From assembly GCA_959607825.1 (NCBI GenBank), contig CAUHNW010000007.1, forward strand, positions 1 through 64,000: a DNA stretch of 64,000 nucleotides. Direction: 5' to 3'. The notes below the pieces were generated by a model. That model was not told the DNA's origin and made no database searches. It saw only the letters and a list, made by a program, of their open reading frames with translations. Made by a program: the position numbers and the translations under genes. The first letter of the stretch is position 1; every line of letters starts with the position of its first letter. Positions 26,308 through 35,997 of this stretch are shown one piece after another. Source of the stretch: HGM13006 sp900757695. Its GTDB lineage: Bacteria; Bacillota; Clostridia; Oscillospirales; Oscillospiraceae.

Positions 26308-28044
26308 TTAAGCTGCGTTATACCGATCCAGTGCAGACTGCTGCTGCTGGATGCAGGTGGCAATATTCATGGCCTCGATGGCGGCAACATATTCGTCCCA
26401 TGTGGCGTCAATGTCCACATCGCCCATGATTGCCTGCAAGGTATACTGGCCGACATAGGTGCCAATATCGCTGTAGGCGTTGGCATAGGTGGTGTTTTCC
26501 TCGGAGGTCATCTGCACACCGGTGGGGATCACATAAGCATCATCACCCAGCGGCCAGATATCCCTTGCGGCCTCCCACTGGGCATCGGTGAACCGTGCGT
26601 ACTGCCGATAATCGTCCTGAACGCCGACCAGAGAGAAGGTCGTATATTTGGTGATCGCCAGCTGCTCCGGCAGTCCATCCGGGTTGTTGAAGATCATATC
26701 GTTGAGTTCCGGCTTGCCCTCGGCGTTGTAATCAAAGGTCAGACCCTCTACGCCGTAATTGGACAGCAGCTGTCCTTCTTCGCTGTAGATATAGTCTGCC
26801 CAGCGAGCCACCAGAACCGGATCCTCACAGTGGGTGGAGATGCAGTAGCCGCCGGTGGCGGAAGCACCACGGCTCTCGCTGAAGTGCAGGGTGTCGCCCT
26901 CGTTTTCAACAGGGTCATAAGCGCCCACAACGACGATATCGGGATTGTTGCCGACTACTTCGCTGTAGCGGTTGGGGATATCCTGGGTGTTGAGGCCATA
27001 GAGTCCCATCTGGTTGTTCAAAACCAGATCATCCGGGGGATTGGTGTTGGAATCCACATAGGTGTAGAAATCCTTGTAGATCAGGCCATCGGCATACCAC
27101 TTTGACAGGGTGGTGAGATATTTTTTATAGCCGTCCTCCATGGGGCCATATTTGACTTCGCCATCGATCTGGAAGAAGGGAGAGCCCATCTGGATCGGGG
27201 GCGCCTTGACACCATAACCGGAGGCAAAGAAATTGCCCTGATAGGAGCCGTTCCGGGAGAGCATCATGGGGGCACTGGCATTTTTCTGGTTTTTGAATGC
27301 GGTCAAAACATCGTAATACTCATCATAGGTTTTGGGGCGCTCCAAGCCGAGATCATCCAGCCAGTCCTGACGGATCTGAAGGCCATAGTCGGGCAGACTG
27401 CCACGCTCTTTCAGAATGGCGATCTGATAGATGTTGCCCTGATTGGAGGTGAGGTCGGTGATGAATACATCCTGACTGTGGATCATGTTGTAGTAGTTCG
27501 GCATCCACTGGTCGATGAGATCATCTATCGCAATGATGACATCGTCTGCCCATGCGGTGTCCAGACCGCCGGTGTAGTTGGTGTCAACGTCGTGCATCAG
27601 ATCGCAGTAATCACCGCCTGCGATCATCAGATTAAACTTTTCCACAGCGGTTTCTGCATTTTCCAGACGGAATTCTGTCTTGATGCCGGTGCGCTGCTCC
27701 ATCTCCTGGAAGAACAGCGTGTCTGCATAGCTCTCCATGCCAAAGGCGGCAAAGAAGGGGAACCATCCGTCAAAAATGGTAATGGTTTTATCGCCGTCGG
27801 CGATTGGGAAAACGCCTGCCCCCTCGGCAAATTCGTGGGTCTCCGCCTCCAGAACGCTTTCCTCTGCGGCGCTGGAGGATTCCACAGCCGGCGCAGGGGC
27901 TTCCTCCGGGGCTTTCGCTTCTTCTGAGGAAACGGATGCCGCTTTTTCGGGACTGGGAGCAGAAGCCGCCGGATTTCCGCAGCCGGACAGCATGGTGGTC
28001 AACATGCCAAGGGCAAGCAGCAGGGCAAATAGTCTCTTTTTCAT
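26308..28044 (-). CDS. orphan extracellular solute-binding lipoprotein 3
   Basis: A 578-residue lipoprotein with lipobox LSGC at residues 19-22, an Ala/Glu/Pro linker to about 70, then the family fold with NLMIAGGDYCDL, IRQDWLDDLGLERPKTYDEY and YGVEGLTFDYNAEG. The C-terminal region ends with DIDATWDEYVAAIEAM. ATG 28044 follows GGAG by nine bases. It has its own sigma-70 promoter downstream of the FAD-reductase gene terminator, so it is adjacent to but separately transcribed from that enzyme. Confidence 0.86.
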   Translation of the reverse strand: MKKRLFALLLALGMLTTMLSGCGNPAASAPSPEKAASVSSEEAKAPEEAPAPAVESSSAAEESVLEAETHEFAEGAGVFPIADGDKTITIFDGWFPFFAAFGMESYADTLFFQEMEQRTGIKTEFRLENAETAVEKFNLMIAGGDYCDLMHDVDTNYTGGLDTAWADDVIIAIDDLIDQWMPNYYNMIHSQDVFITDLTSNQGNIYQIAILKERGSLPDYGLQIRQDWLDDLGLERPKTYDEYYDVLTAFKNQKNASAPMMLSRNGSYQGNFFASGYGVKAPPIQMGSPFFQIDGEVKYGPMEDGYKKYLTTLSKWYADGLIYKDFYTYVDSNTNPPDDLVLNNQMGLYGLNTQDIPNRYSEVVGNNPDIVVVGAYDPVENEGDTLHFSESRGASATGGYCISTHCEDPVLVARWADYIYSEEGQLLSNYGVEGLTFDYNAEGKPELNDMIFNNPDGLPEQLAITKYTTFSLVGVQDDYRQYARFTDAQWEAARDIWPLGDDAYVIPTGVQMTSEENTTYANAYSDIGTYVGQYTLQAIMGDVDIDATWDEYVAAIEAMNIATCIQQQQSALDRYNAA

Positions 28045-28094
28045 TCATTTCTTCTCCTTTTTCAGATTGCGGAAAATTATTTTCCGCTATTTTG

Positions 28095-28123
28095 AGTATA
28101 GCAAGGCCGCCGAAGGCCGTCAA
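28095..28123 (-). promoter_or_regulatory. sigma-70 promoter of SBP 3
   Basis: On the minus strand TTGACG and TATACT are 17 bases apart, about 50 bases upstream of the SBP 3 start. Confidence 0.75.
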
Positions 28124-28191
28124 TTCTCAAAAATCGCACCCGTTACTTACAAAAATCGTAAAGTGTTGTAGGATACCGCGAAAAAAATGAC

Positions 28192-28226
28192 AAATCCGCC
28201 TGATCGGTGTAAAATCAGGCGGATTT
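28192..28226 (-). terminator. terminator after the FAD reductase gene
   Basis: A 12-bp stem (AAATCCGCCTGA / TCAGGCGGATTT) 30 bases past the stop; the minus strand continues with a seven-T run a few bases later. Confidence 0.8.
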
Positions 28227-28255
28227 GCAGTGCTTCTATTTACACAATGTAAAAG

Positions 28256-30034
28256 TTACTCCACATACGAAGCAGCTTCCTGTCCGGCTACAAAGCCGGA
28301 GACCAGTGCAAAGGTCAGTGCGGAGATCGTCCCCTCAATGTAGCCAACGCCCACCTCGCCGGGAACCATAATTCCACGAGTGCCATCGCCTACGGCATAG
28401 AGACCGGGTACCGGGCGGCCACCGCGCACCACGTTGGTGTTCTCGTCAATGACAACGCCGCCCAGCGAATTTTCATGGAACATCTTCTTGTAAATGGCGT
28501 AGTAGGGGCCTTTCCCCAGCGGTTTCTTCTCCATGGGGGCCCAGCCGCCGGGCGCATTTCCGGGTTTGCCTTCCAACAGTTCCGTAATAGACCAGTTCAT
28601 TTTGTCATCGGGATCCATGGCCGGAGGGGGCGCCATGGGGGGACGCTCTTCTTTGAGGGAGGCGTCATAGCGTGCAGCGGCCTGATGGAGCTTTTCCGGT
28701 GCAATGTGCAGCTTTTCGGCCAGCTCGTCCAGCGTATCGGCTTTGTACATGGTCTCCCAGGCGAGCTCCGTATCCAGCTCCTGCCGCCAATTCCGATACA
28801 GCGCATCCATGTCGATGCCCGGCACATCCGGGGCTCGGCCCATGGAACGCTTGCAGGCGGCCTCTACAGAGGCCTCGTCAGCAATACCCCAGACATACCG
28901 GCCGGGAACGGCGGCAAGGGGACTGACCTCTCCCAAAGTAAACTGCTCCTCAAAGTAATTCCCTTCCCGGTCAATGTCAAAGGCGGAAGCACCGCTGGCG
29001 GCAATGGAAACGGTTCCAAAGGGGTGCCGCATGGGGCCAAACATACCGGAACGCTTATTATAATAGTCTACATCTGCGCCGATGGCTTCGGCCATGGTGA
29101 TGCCGTCACCGGTGCAGCAGGGGTGGGTGAATACATGAACGCCATCGGTGGGCTGAGGGCCGTCGTCGTAGAAGGCAGGCTGGAAACGGTTCATCAGTTC
29201 CCGATTGCGGGTGTAGGAGCCGGAGGCAATGACGCAGGCCTTACAGGTGATCTCAACGGCTCCCCCATCGTCCTGGGCAATTACACCGGTGATCTGGCCG
29301 GCTTCATCGGTCTTCAGCTCCGTTGCCGCAGTGTGATAGAGTACCTGACCGCCGTTGTGCTCCACAATGGACAGCAGCTTGTTTGCCATCCACCAGCCAA
29401 TGCCGCCGGGGCCAATGGTGGTGTCAATGCGCTTGTGGTTATAATCCCAGTCGTAGGCGGCGGTGATCCCATAGCCGCCAAAGGGCTGGGGCCCAAAGGT
29501 AAAGTCCTTGCCAAGATCGTGTTTTTCGATGAGCCAGTTGATAAATTCCTCGTCTGCGTCCAGAATCCGGCGCACCAGTTTGCCGTTGACGCTGCCCTTG
29601 GTCTGGCGCATGAACTGCTGATAGACAATGTCTCTGGGATCCTGGAGCCCGGCCTCCTGATGCCATTTGCTCCAGAGGCTGCGGAACACATGGGCGTACC
29701 ATGCGCTGCCGCCGATCTCCTTGTTTTTCTCCAGCACGATGACATGCTTCCCGGCTTCGGCAGCCTGCGCTGCGGCGGAGAGACCGGAAGCGCCGGCTCC
29801 AATGACCAGCACATCGCAGGAGAGCGCCGTGGGCTCGTGATGTACAGGGGGAATAGCGGCATCGGGATCGGAAATGGCCTCGTTGTGGCATACTGTGGCA
29901 CAGTGGCCGCAGCCGATACACTTTTCGGGATCGATCCAGTATTTTGCGTTTTTGAAGCGAATGGCCCCAACGGGACATTCTACCCGGCAGCGATGACAGC
30001 CGGAGCAGATGGGTTGGTTGATGACATAAGGCAT
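28256..30034 (-). CDS. ferredoxin-FAD fusion, fumarate-reductase/ketosteroid-dehydrogenase-like oxidoreductase
   Basis: A 592-residue cytoplasmic flavoprotein. Two 4Fe-4S motifs form an N-terminal ferredoxin (Cys 10, 13, 16, 20 and 39, 42, 45, 49). A FAD_binding_2 domain follows (GAGASG near 77; EKNKEIGGS; TGDGITMAEAIGADV; C-terminal GLYAVGDG and GYIEG). The family reduces or dehydrogenates C-C bonds next to a carbonyl or acid (fumarate, urocanate, 3-ketosteroids). Here the ferredoxin would bring electrons directly. A Pro/Met-rich loop (PPMAPPPAM) lies near 475. ATG 30034 follows GGAGGG by seven bases; the longer frame adds no conserved residues. There is no signal peptide or covalent-flavin FMN_bind domain. 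Confidence 0.85.
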   Translation of the reverse strand: MPYVINQPICSGCHRCRVECPVGAIRFKNAKYWIDPEKCIGCGHCATVCHNEAISDPDAAIPPVHHEPTALSCDVLVIGAGASGLSAAAQAAEAGKHVIVLEKNKEIGGSAWYAHVFRSLWSKWHQEAGLQDPRDIVYQQFMRQTKGSVNGKLVRRILDADEEFINWLIEKHDLGKDFTFGPQPFGGYGITAAYDWDYNHKRIDTTIGPGGIGWWMANKLLSIVEHNGGQVLYHTAATELKTDEAGQITGVIAQDDGGAVEITCKACVIASGSYTRNRELMNRFQPAFYDDGPQPTDGVHVFTHPCCTGDGITMAEAIGADVDYYNKRSGMFGPMRHPFGTVSIAASGASAFDIDREGNYFEEQFTLGEVSPLAAVPGRYVWGIADEASVEAACKRSMGRAPDVPGIDMDALYRNWRQELDTELAWETMYKADTLDELAEKLHIAPEKLHQAAARYDASLKEERPPMAPPPAMDPDDKMNWSITELLEGKPGNAPGGWAPMEKKPLGKGPYYAIYKKMFHENSLGGVVIDENTNVVRGGRPVPGLYAVGDGTRGIMVPGEVGVGYIEGTISALTFALVSGFVAGQEAASYVE

Positions 30035-30148
30035 AGGTGTTCCCTCCATTTGTGTTCTGATACCATGATAGCATGGACATGTGCTGCAAAAAAGCGGCAC
30101 TTTTCAATGTCCGGTAGCAAAAAATGATATGAGCGGATTCCGAGAAAC

Positions 30149-30179
30149 AGGGAGGCGCTCTCGATGAGAGCACCTCCCT
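30149..30179 (-). terminator. hairpin after SBP 4
   Basis: An imperfect stem (AGGGAGGCGCTCT / AGAGCACCTCCCT) about 20 bases beyond the SBP 4 stop, followed on the minus strand by TGTTTC. The other bases of 30035-30201 show no gene. Confidence 0.55.
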
Positions 30180-30201
30180 TGCAGGTCAATTGGTACCACC
30201 C

Positions 30202-31962
30202 TTACAGGCCCATTGCCGCTTCACGCTGCATAGCGCGGTCATAGGCATCCTGCTTGACGTCCACCATATCCTGAAGGCCCATGCCCTCGATGGTGGAAAC
30301 ATAGTTGTCCCAATCGGCATCGATATCAGCGGCACCGGTGATAAACTCCAGAATGCGTGTATCGGTGTAGGTGGAGATCTCAGCGGAGATCCTGGTATAT
30401 TCCGCAGTCTCCTCCGCAGTCATCTTTGCATAGGCGGGATAGTTGTATGCGCAGTCGCTGAGATTCTTCAGCCCTTCATAGACTTCCCACTGGTTGTCGT
30501 TGAAATCATAGAAGCTCTTGGACATGTCATTGATGTAGGGGAAGAAGCTGGAGGCTGCATTGGTGGCATACTTGTAGCTTGCGAAGAAGGAAGAAAGACC
30601 GTCAGGGTTATTCGTAATGAGCTCGGTATAGGTGGGCTTGCCATCTACCATGGTGTAGCTCTCACCTTCCACGCCATAGTTGCTCAGCAGATAGCCCTCA
30701 TCGCTGTACAGGAACTCTACCATTTCCAGCAGGGGATCGATGTTGGTGCAGCCGATGGAGAAAGCCCATGCATCGTTGTCCTTCATAGTATCGCTCATAG
30801 AAGCGGGGCCGGTGTGGGGCTCGGTGGTCCCATCGGTCACGTAGGGAAGAACCGCCATTTCAAAATTCTCGTCCGTAACATTCATCATAATGTCAGAGGA
30901 GTTTGCAGCGGAAACGCTGACCAGACTGTTGGTGCTCAGACCGAAGTCCAGCCGAGCGGCGGCGCTGACATCCTCGGAGGTCTCAGAGAAAAAGTCGGCG
31001 GGAATCAGGCCATCGGTATACAGACGATTCATGAACTTCAGATAGGTCTTCATGTTGTCATTGGTGAGGCTGTAGACGGTCTTGCCATTTTGGACGGTAA
31101 AGGGAGAGTCGGAATAGAGCATCTCGCCAAAGTACAGGTTCAGGCCGTAGGCCAGATCCAGAACCAGACCATCGGTGGAGTTCAGCTCAAAGAGGGCGTT
31201 CTTCTCGGATTTGGCCTTTTGAAGGTAGTCATACAACTCGTCAAAGGTCTTGGGCACTTCCATACCAAATTCATTCAGCCAGTCCTTGCGGATGACGGGA
31301 CCTACGACCTCCTGTCCCACCTCGGGGGTCAGGGTGCAGATGGTGGGCATATAGCCGGAATCGGTATAGGCCTGCATCAGAGAGTTGGTATTCTTGTTCA
31401 GGTAGGCCCAGTAGTTGGGGCACTTTTCGGGGATAATATCCGCAAGATCCTGGATGATGTCCTGCTCCACAGCCGCTTCCAGACCGGCGGTGAAGTTGTT
31501 CATGCCGTTGATGATATCGCAGTAGTCACCGGCGGCGATCATCAGGTTGAAGTTGTCCTGCTCTGCTGCGCCGTTTGCGGCGGTGATATCAAAGTGGATA
31601 TTGGTGACTTCCTGAAGGGTATCAAGGACCAGAAGGCCCTTCATACCGTCAACGTCAATGACCTCGGGGGCGAAGGGGGCGTAGCACATCCAATAGGTGT
31701 AGGTAAGGCCCTCCTCGGAGATGGGAAGTGTGTAGCTGGGGCCGGCGGGCTCTGCGGCCGATTCCTCCTGATTGGAAGCAGCCGCAGGTGCAGCGCTCGG
31801 AACAAACAGATCGTTGCTCTTTTCCGGCGTGCTTTCCTCGGCCTGCGGTGCGGAAGCGGCTGCTGCTGACGATGCTGTGGAGGAAGTGTTTCCGCAGCCT
31901 GCGAACATACCAACCAGCAGACAAAGGGCAAGCAGGGCGGCAGTAAGGTTTTTCTTTTTCAT
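30202..31962 (-). CDS. orphan extracellular solute-binding lipoprotein 4
   Basis: A 586-residue lipoprotein with lipobox FAGC at residues 20-23 and a Ser/Ala/Glu linker. The SBP fold carries NLMIAAGDYCDI, IRKDWLNEFGMEVPKTFDEL and YGVEGESYTMVDG, ending with DIDADWDNYVSTIEGM. It lies 119 bases downstream of the GH3 beta-glucosidase on the same strand, so the two may share a transcript; no strong internal promoter was found. If so, its ligand could be a glucoside whose sugar the GH3 enzyme removes. Confidence 0.85.
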   Translation of the reverse strand: MKKKNLTAALLALCLLVGMFAGCGNTSSTASSAAAASAPQAEESTPEKSNDLFVPSAAPAAASNQEESAAEPAGPSYTLPISEEGLTYTYWMCYAPFAPEVIDVDGMKGLLVLDTLQEVTNIHFDITAANGAAEQDNFNLMIAAGDYCDIINGMNNFTAGLEAAVEQDIIQDLADIIPEKCPNYWAYLNKNTNSLMQAYTDSGYMPTICTLTPEVGQEVVGPVIRKDWLNEFGMEVPKTFDELYDYLQKAKSEKNALFELNSTDGLVLDLAYGLNLYFGEMLYSDSPFTVQNGKTVYSLTNDNMKTYLKFMNRLYTDGLIPADFFSETSEDVSAAARLDFGLSTNSLVSVSAANSSDIMMNVTDENFEMAVLPYVTDGTTEPHTGPASMSDTMKDNDAWAFSIGCTNIDPLLEMVEFLYSDEGYLLSNYGVEGESYTMVDGKPTYTELITNNPDGLSSFFASYKYATNAASSFFPYINDMSKSFYDFNDNQWEVYEGLKNLSDCAYNYPAYAKMTAEETAEYTRISAEISTYTDTRILEFITGAADIDADWDNYVSTIEGMGLQDMVDVKQDAYDRAMQREAAMGL

Positions 31963-32081
31963 TTTGTGTTCTCCTTCCGAATTTTTTATTTGAACATTGC
32001 GGCAGTATCGCTTTGGTTAGAAGCACCGCAAATACTCAAATTACTCACGTCTTATCAAACGGATCATTCAACGGCAATATT

Positions 32082-34631
32082 TTATCTTGCGGCAGGTGTG
32101 TCCGATTTTTCCTGAGCAAGGTACCGATCCATAGCAGCGGAATTCATCACGACTTTTAGCAGCCGTGCAGCGCATTGCTCCAAAACGGAACGGGAAAGTG
32201 CACCCGACTGTACATGTTTATAAACCCAATCCACCATGCCGGGGAAACCGGGCATCAGCAGGTCATTCCCGGCCTGAAGGCATTCCACGGCCAGTCCGGT
32301 GTCACCCTCCCAGTCGGTGACAACGAAGCCCTCAAAGCCCCATTCTTCTCTTAAAATGTGCTGAAGCAGCGCCGGATGGGCAGCGGTCTGCTTGCCGTTG
32401 AGGGGATTGTAAGAGGTCATGAGGCTGTGGGGATTTCCCTCTTTGACAGCAATTTCGAATCCACGCAGATAGATCTCCCGCAGGACGCGTTCTGTCATAA
32501 CGGAATCATCCTTGTCCCAACGGCTTGTTTCCTGATTGTTGGCGGCAAAGTGCTTGATACAGGTGGATACTTGGTGGTTTTGTTCCGCACCACGGACGAC
32601 CGCTGCGGCGATCTTACCGGAAACCAGTGGGTCTTCGGAATAGTATTCGTAGTTTCGTCCGGCAAGCGGATTTCGGTGAATGTTGAAAGCAGGTGCCAGC
32701 CAGACATCGACCTTTCGCTCCTCCGCCTCTGCGCCCATCGCATCGCCAAGCCGTTCTGCCAGTTCGGTATTAAATGTGCATGCAGTAATGGTTGCAGTAG
32801 GGAAGGCCAGCTTGTGCGCTTTTCCGGCGCCGATCCCCGCAGGGCCATCGCACATGGTAATGGTCGGGATCCCAAGGCGCTCCACAGTGGCAGTATAGCC
32901 GCCCATGCCGGGAATGCACTCGCTGAGGGGGCCGAGCTGACTCTCCTTTGTGAGCTGGTCCATGGGAATGCCCTGCTCGATATCCTTGTTCTGGGTTTCT
33001 ACGGCGGAAAATCCGGTGACATTGGCGCCGATCAGCAGCACCACCAGCTCGAAGTCATCCGCCTGCTTTAGAAATTCTGCCATCGTTACCTTGCCGGATT
33101 TTACATCGGAAAGCTTCCATTTTGCGGGGGCAGCAGTGACTGTGGGCCAGGCAAATGCATCTTTTTTCATAGAGCCGTGCTTTTCTGCCGAGTTTGCGGA
33201 AATGGGCGGAGCGATCGGCTTTGTGCCCGCAGGGTCATGCTTGGACAGCTGCCGGAGCGGGCGGGTATGGTGCGTCGGTGCCGCCTGATTGGTCACTTGC
33301 TCCAGAACGGTTTCTTCCGTTTCAAATGTGGCAAAAGCACGATTGCGGCAGGAATCGCCCCCTAAGTACAGGGTGTTTTCCCCATGCTGGAGGATCCATG
33401 CGGCTTTTTCCTCACTATAGCAGGCCAAATAACGGTTGGGAATGTGGAAGTGCAGCACCTCCGAGGCACCGGGAGCCAGCAGACCTGTTTTCTGGAATGC
33501 AATCAGCTCCCGTTCAGGCCGCTCCAGAAGGGATTCTGCACCGTGCAGATAGATCTGTACCACTTCTTTTCCGGACATATCGCCGGTGTTCTTCACTGAG
33601 ACAGAGAAGGAGATGCCGTCTTTCTCACGTGCAAACCCGAAGGCATCCTTCTGGAAGGTGGTGTAGCTGAGTCCATATCCAAAGGGATATCGCACCGGGA
33701 CACCGAAGGTAGTAAAGTAGCGGTAGCCCACATACAGACCTTCCTGATATTCGGTATAGCGGCGGTTGCCTACAGGCCGTACCACGGTCTGCCCAACCGG
33801 AACCATATCGTGGTTTCCGACACCGCCCCAATATGGAATTTGGTGTTCAGTGCCGGTATAAAGCTCAAAACCGTCTGCCCATGCGCCAAAGTTTTCAGAG
33901 GACGGGATGTCCGTCCAGCGCTTGGCGATGGTATCGGTGAGCCGCCCGGAGGGATTCACATGCCCCATGAGGATGTCCGCAGCAGCGGAAGCGCCTTCCT
34001 GTCCGGGAATCCAGACCATCAGGACTGCGCTGGGATGGTAGATGTCTACCCACTCCATATCCGGGTATCCGCATACATTGAGCAGGACGATCACATGATC
34101 AAAGTGCCGCTTTACGCCGGCAAAAAGGGCATGCTCCTCTGGGGACAGATAGTAATCACCGGGCTCCAGCTTCCGGTCTCTCCCCTCTCCGGCCAGACGG
34201 GCAATGGAGATCACAGCGACATCGCAGGCTTCTCTTGCAGTGGCAATCTGCGTATCGGAGAGAACCATTTCCGGGATCGTGCCCCGGCGCATATGGGGCG
34301 GTTCCTTTTCGACCTTTTTCTGCTCCTGTGCACAATAGTCTGCATACAGAGCTGTAAGATAAGGATCGACCACAGCGCCAGCGTTTTCCATGGCTTCCGG
34401 CAGTTTTACCACATAATCGGCAAAGGTGGAGCCGGAGCCGGAGCCGCCGTGGAGGAATCCAATCTGCCCGACGCCGAACAAAGCCACTTTCCGACCTGCC
34501 TTCAATGGAAGAATACCGTTGTTTTCCAGCAGTACCATGCCTTCTGCGGCGACCTCACGTCCCAATGCGATGCGTGCCTGCTCTTCCGGTGTGTAGTGTT
34601 CAAAGCCTTTTCCAAATCGTTTGGTTTCCAA
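32082..34631 (-). CDS. family 3 glycoside hydrolase (beta-glucosidase) with permuted domain order
   Basis: An 849-residue cytoplasmic enzyme without a signal peptide. The usual GH3 C-terminal domain comes first (about 20-250), then a fibronectin-III-like domain (about 340-430), a linker, and last the catalytic TIM barrel (about 540-830). The nucleophile is Asp773 in FVVTDWEGD; the barrel also shows IKHFAANNQE and YEYYSEDP. This order is known from Ruminococcus albus and Butyrivibrio beta-glucosidases. The start is TTG 34631, after a G-rich stretch, because no ATG fits the promoter. It probably releases glucose from imported glucosides. Confidence 0.9.
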   Translation of the reverse strand: METKRFGKGFEHYTPEEQARIALGREVAAEGMVLLENNGILPLKAGRKVALFGVGQIGFLHGGSGSGSTFADYVVKLPEAMENAGAVVDPYLTALYADYCAQEQKKVEKEPPHMRRGTIPEMVLSDTQIATAREACDVAVISIARLAGEGRDRKLEPGDYYLSPEEHALFAGVKRHFDHVIVLLNVCGYPDMEWVDIYHPSAVLMVWIPGQEGASAAADILMGHVNPSGRLTDTIAKRWTDIPSSENFGAWADGFELYTGTEHQIPYWGGVGNHDMVPVGQTVVRPVGNRRYTEYQEGLYVGYRYFTTFGVPVRYPFGYGLSYTTFQKDAFGFAREKDGISFSVSVKNTGDMSGKEVVQIYLHGAESLLERPERELIAFQKTGLLAPGASEVLHFHIPNRYLACYSEEKAAWILQHGENTLYLGGDSCRNRAFATFETEETVLEQVTNQAAPTHHTRPLRQLSKHDPAGTKPIAPPISANSAEKHGSMKKDAFAWPTVTAAPAKWKLSDVKSGKVTMAEFLKQADDFELVVLLIGANVTGFSAVETQNKDIEQGIPMDQLTKESQLGPLSECIPGMGGYTATVERLGIPTITMCDGPAGIGAGKAHKLAFPTATITACTFNTELAERLGDAMGAEAEERKVDVWLAPAFNIHRNPLAGRNYEYYSEDPLVSGKIAAAVVRGAEQNHQVSTCIKHFAANNQETSRWDKDDSVMTERVLREIYLRGFEIAVKEGNPHSLMTSYNPLNGKQTAAHPALLQHILREEWGFEGFVVTDWEGDTGLAVECLQAGNDLLMPGFPGMVDWVYKHVQSGALSRSVLEQCAARLLKVVMNSAAMDRYLAQEKSDTPAAR

Positions 34632-34667
34632 TGTAACGCCCCCCTATATATAATCCTTGATAAACTC

Positions 34668-34696
34668 ATTATATCGGGGGGAAGACAGTCTGTAAA
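34668..34696 (-). promoter_or_regulatory. sigma-70 promoter of the GH3 gene inside an inverted repeat
   Basis: On the minus strand TTTACA and TATAAT are 17 bases apart. The stretch 34639-34681 forms an interrupted inverted repeat (CCCCCCTATATATAAT … ATTATATCGGGGGG) covering the -10 element, which could be an operator. Confidence 0.65.
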
Positions 34697-34729
34697 ATGC
34701 TAAAAAGTATGGGGGGTGTGCAGAAAAGT

Positions 34730-34758
34730 AACCGTATGGGTGCGAATCCCATACGGTT
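34730..34758 (-). terminator. terminator after LysR 3
   Basis: An 11-bp stem (AACCGTATGGG / CCCATACGGTT) with a 7-nt loop, seven bases past the stop; the minus strand continues ACTTTTC. Confidence 0.7.
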
Positions 34759-34764
34759 ATATGT

Positions 34765-35658
34765 TTACCATGCTTTCACTTCGTCGGATGCGGCAATCAG
34801 CTCCGAGAGAATGCCAATCACCGTTTGGATTCCGGGATTTGAGGTTCCTGTGCGCCATGCGGCGGCCAGTGTCACCGGGGTTAATTCACCTTTCGCATGG
34901 AACTCGATGGCCGGGTCTGTACGAAGATTACTGTTGCCTGCGAGAATGGCACATCCATAGCCCTGACGGACGAAGAATAGCTGCTCATTGATATACCGGG
35001 CCAATTTGTACCGAAGGTTCAGCGACATGCACTGACATGCGGCTTTGTCTCGGGCAAAGGATGCGGCAGAATCCTCCGGAGAGTTGAGGATCAAAAGCTG
35101 GTCGCCACCCTTCATTCGCTCCAAATCCACCACATCCCGGTGATGGGCAAAATAAGTTGGGATCTGACAGAGCGGACGGAATATAAGCTCCGGCTGTTCC
35201 TGCAAGTCATGCTGAAAGGTCAGGATCAGGTCCAGTTCTCCCGCAAGAAGCTGCTGCTTCAGGGACAGATAACTGTGGGAAAACAGCTCTACCATTAGAT
35301 GGGGGTACTCTGCCTGACAAATTCGCAGAAAATGGGGCAATACATCCCCAAGGCCGTAGCCCTCCAGAATCCCAATGCGCATCCGAACACTGTCATCCTG
35401 TCCCATGGCATAGATTTTTTGAAGGATTTCGTTGTAGTTGGTTATGAGGGAAGTGAACTCCTTTTGGAGCATGGAACCGGTGGGGGTAAGGCTCAGGGAG
35501 TTCTTGCTCCGAAGAAAGAGCTTGACCCCAAGCTCATCCTCCATCGCAGAGATCTGACGCCCTAAAGCCGGCTGGGTAATATACAGTTCACGGGCGGCTA
35601 CCGTAAAATTAAGGCAGCGGGCAGCGGTGAGAAAGTATTGAATTTGGGACAGCGTCAT
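34765..35658 (-). CDS. LysR-family transcriptional regulator
   Basis: A 297-residue LysR protein. HTH in residues 1-60 (MTLSQIQYFLTAARCLNFT, YITQPALGRQISAMEDE), then an effector domain. ATG 35658 follows GGAGGA (35665-35670) by six bases; the frame's upstream extension adds non-family residues. It is upstream of the GH3/SBP 4 genes on the same strand but separated by a terminator; control of them is only a guess. Confidence 0.9.
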   Translation of the reverse strand: MTLSQIQYFLTAARCLNFTVAARELYITQPALGRQISAMEDELGVKLFLRSKNSLSLTPTGSMLQKEFTSLITNYNEILQKIYAMGQDDSVRMRIGILEGYGLGDVLPHFLRICQAEYPHLMVELFSHSYLSLKQQLLAGELDLILTFQHDLQEQPELIFRPLCQIPTYFAHHRDVVDLERMKGGDQLLILNSPEDSAASFARDKAACQCMSLNLRYKLARYINEQLFFVRQGYGCAILAGNSNLRTDPAIEFHAKGELTPVTLAAAWRTGTSNPGIQTVIGILSELIAASDEVKAW

Positions 35659-35997
35659 GGCAGTTCCTCCTTGATTCAGCGGAATGGGCAGATCCAATCA
35701 TCTTTGTTGTATCATATTCCGGAGGGAAATGCAAACCGGATCTGAACGCAGGCGAAAAAACAATCACAATGGGAAACAGAAAAAATTTACGGCTTGCCGG
35801 AAAGCCCCTTCTGCGATATGCGGGCATAAAGGTATATTCTTCACAACAGGGAAACGCAAGGCGGCAGCTACAGAAAATTGCGGCAGTTCACTGCACAGCC
35901 GGGCCTTGCGCATACTGCTGTCCACGCCGAAAGACCTCCCGTCATCCTGCCCGATTGGGCGAAGATGCGGAAGGCCTTTCTATAGGTGATGCAATTA
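35659..35997. other. 339-bp gap without recognisable gene
   Basis: Short open frames exist on both strands but lack ribosome sites and coding-like composition. It must contain the LysR promoter on the minus strand; I found only a weak candidate. No repeat or RNA motif was recognised. Confidence 0.5.
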
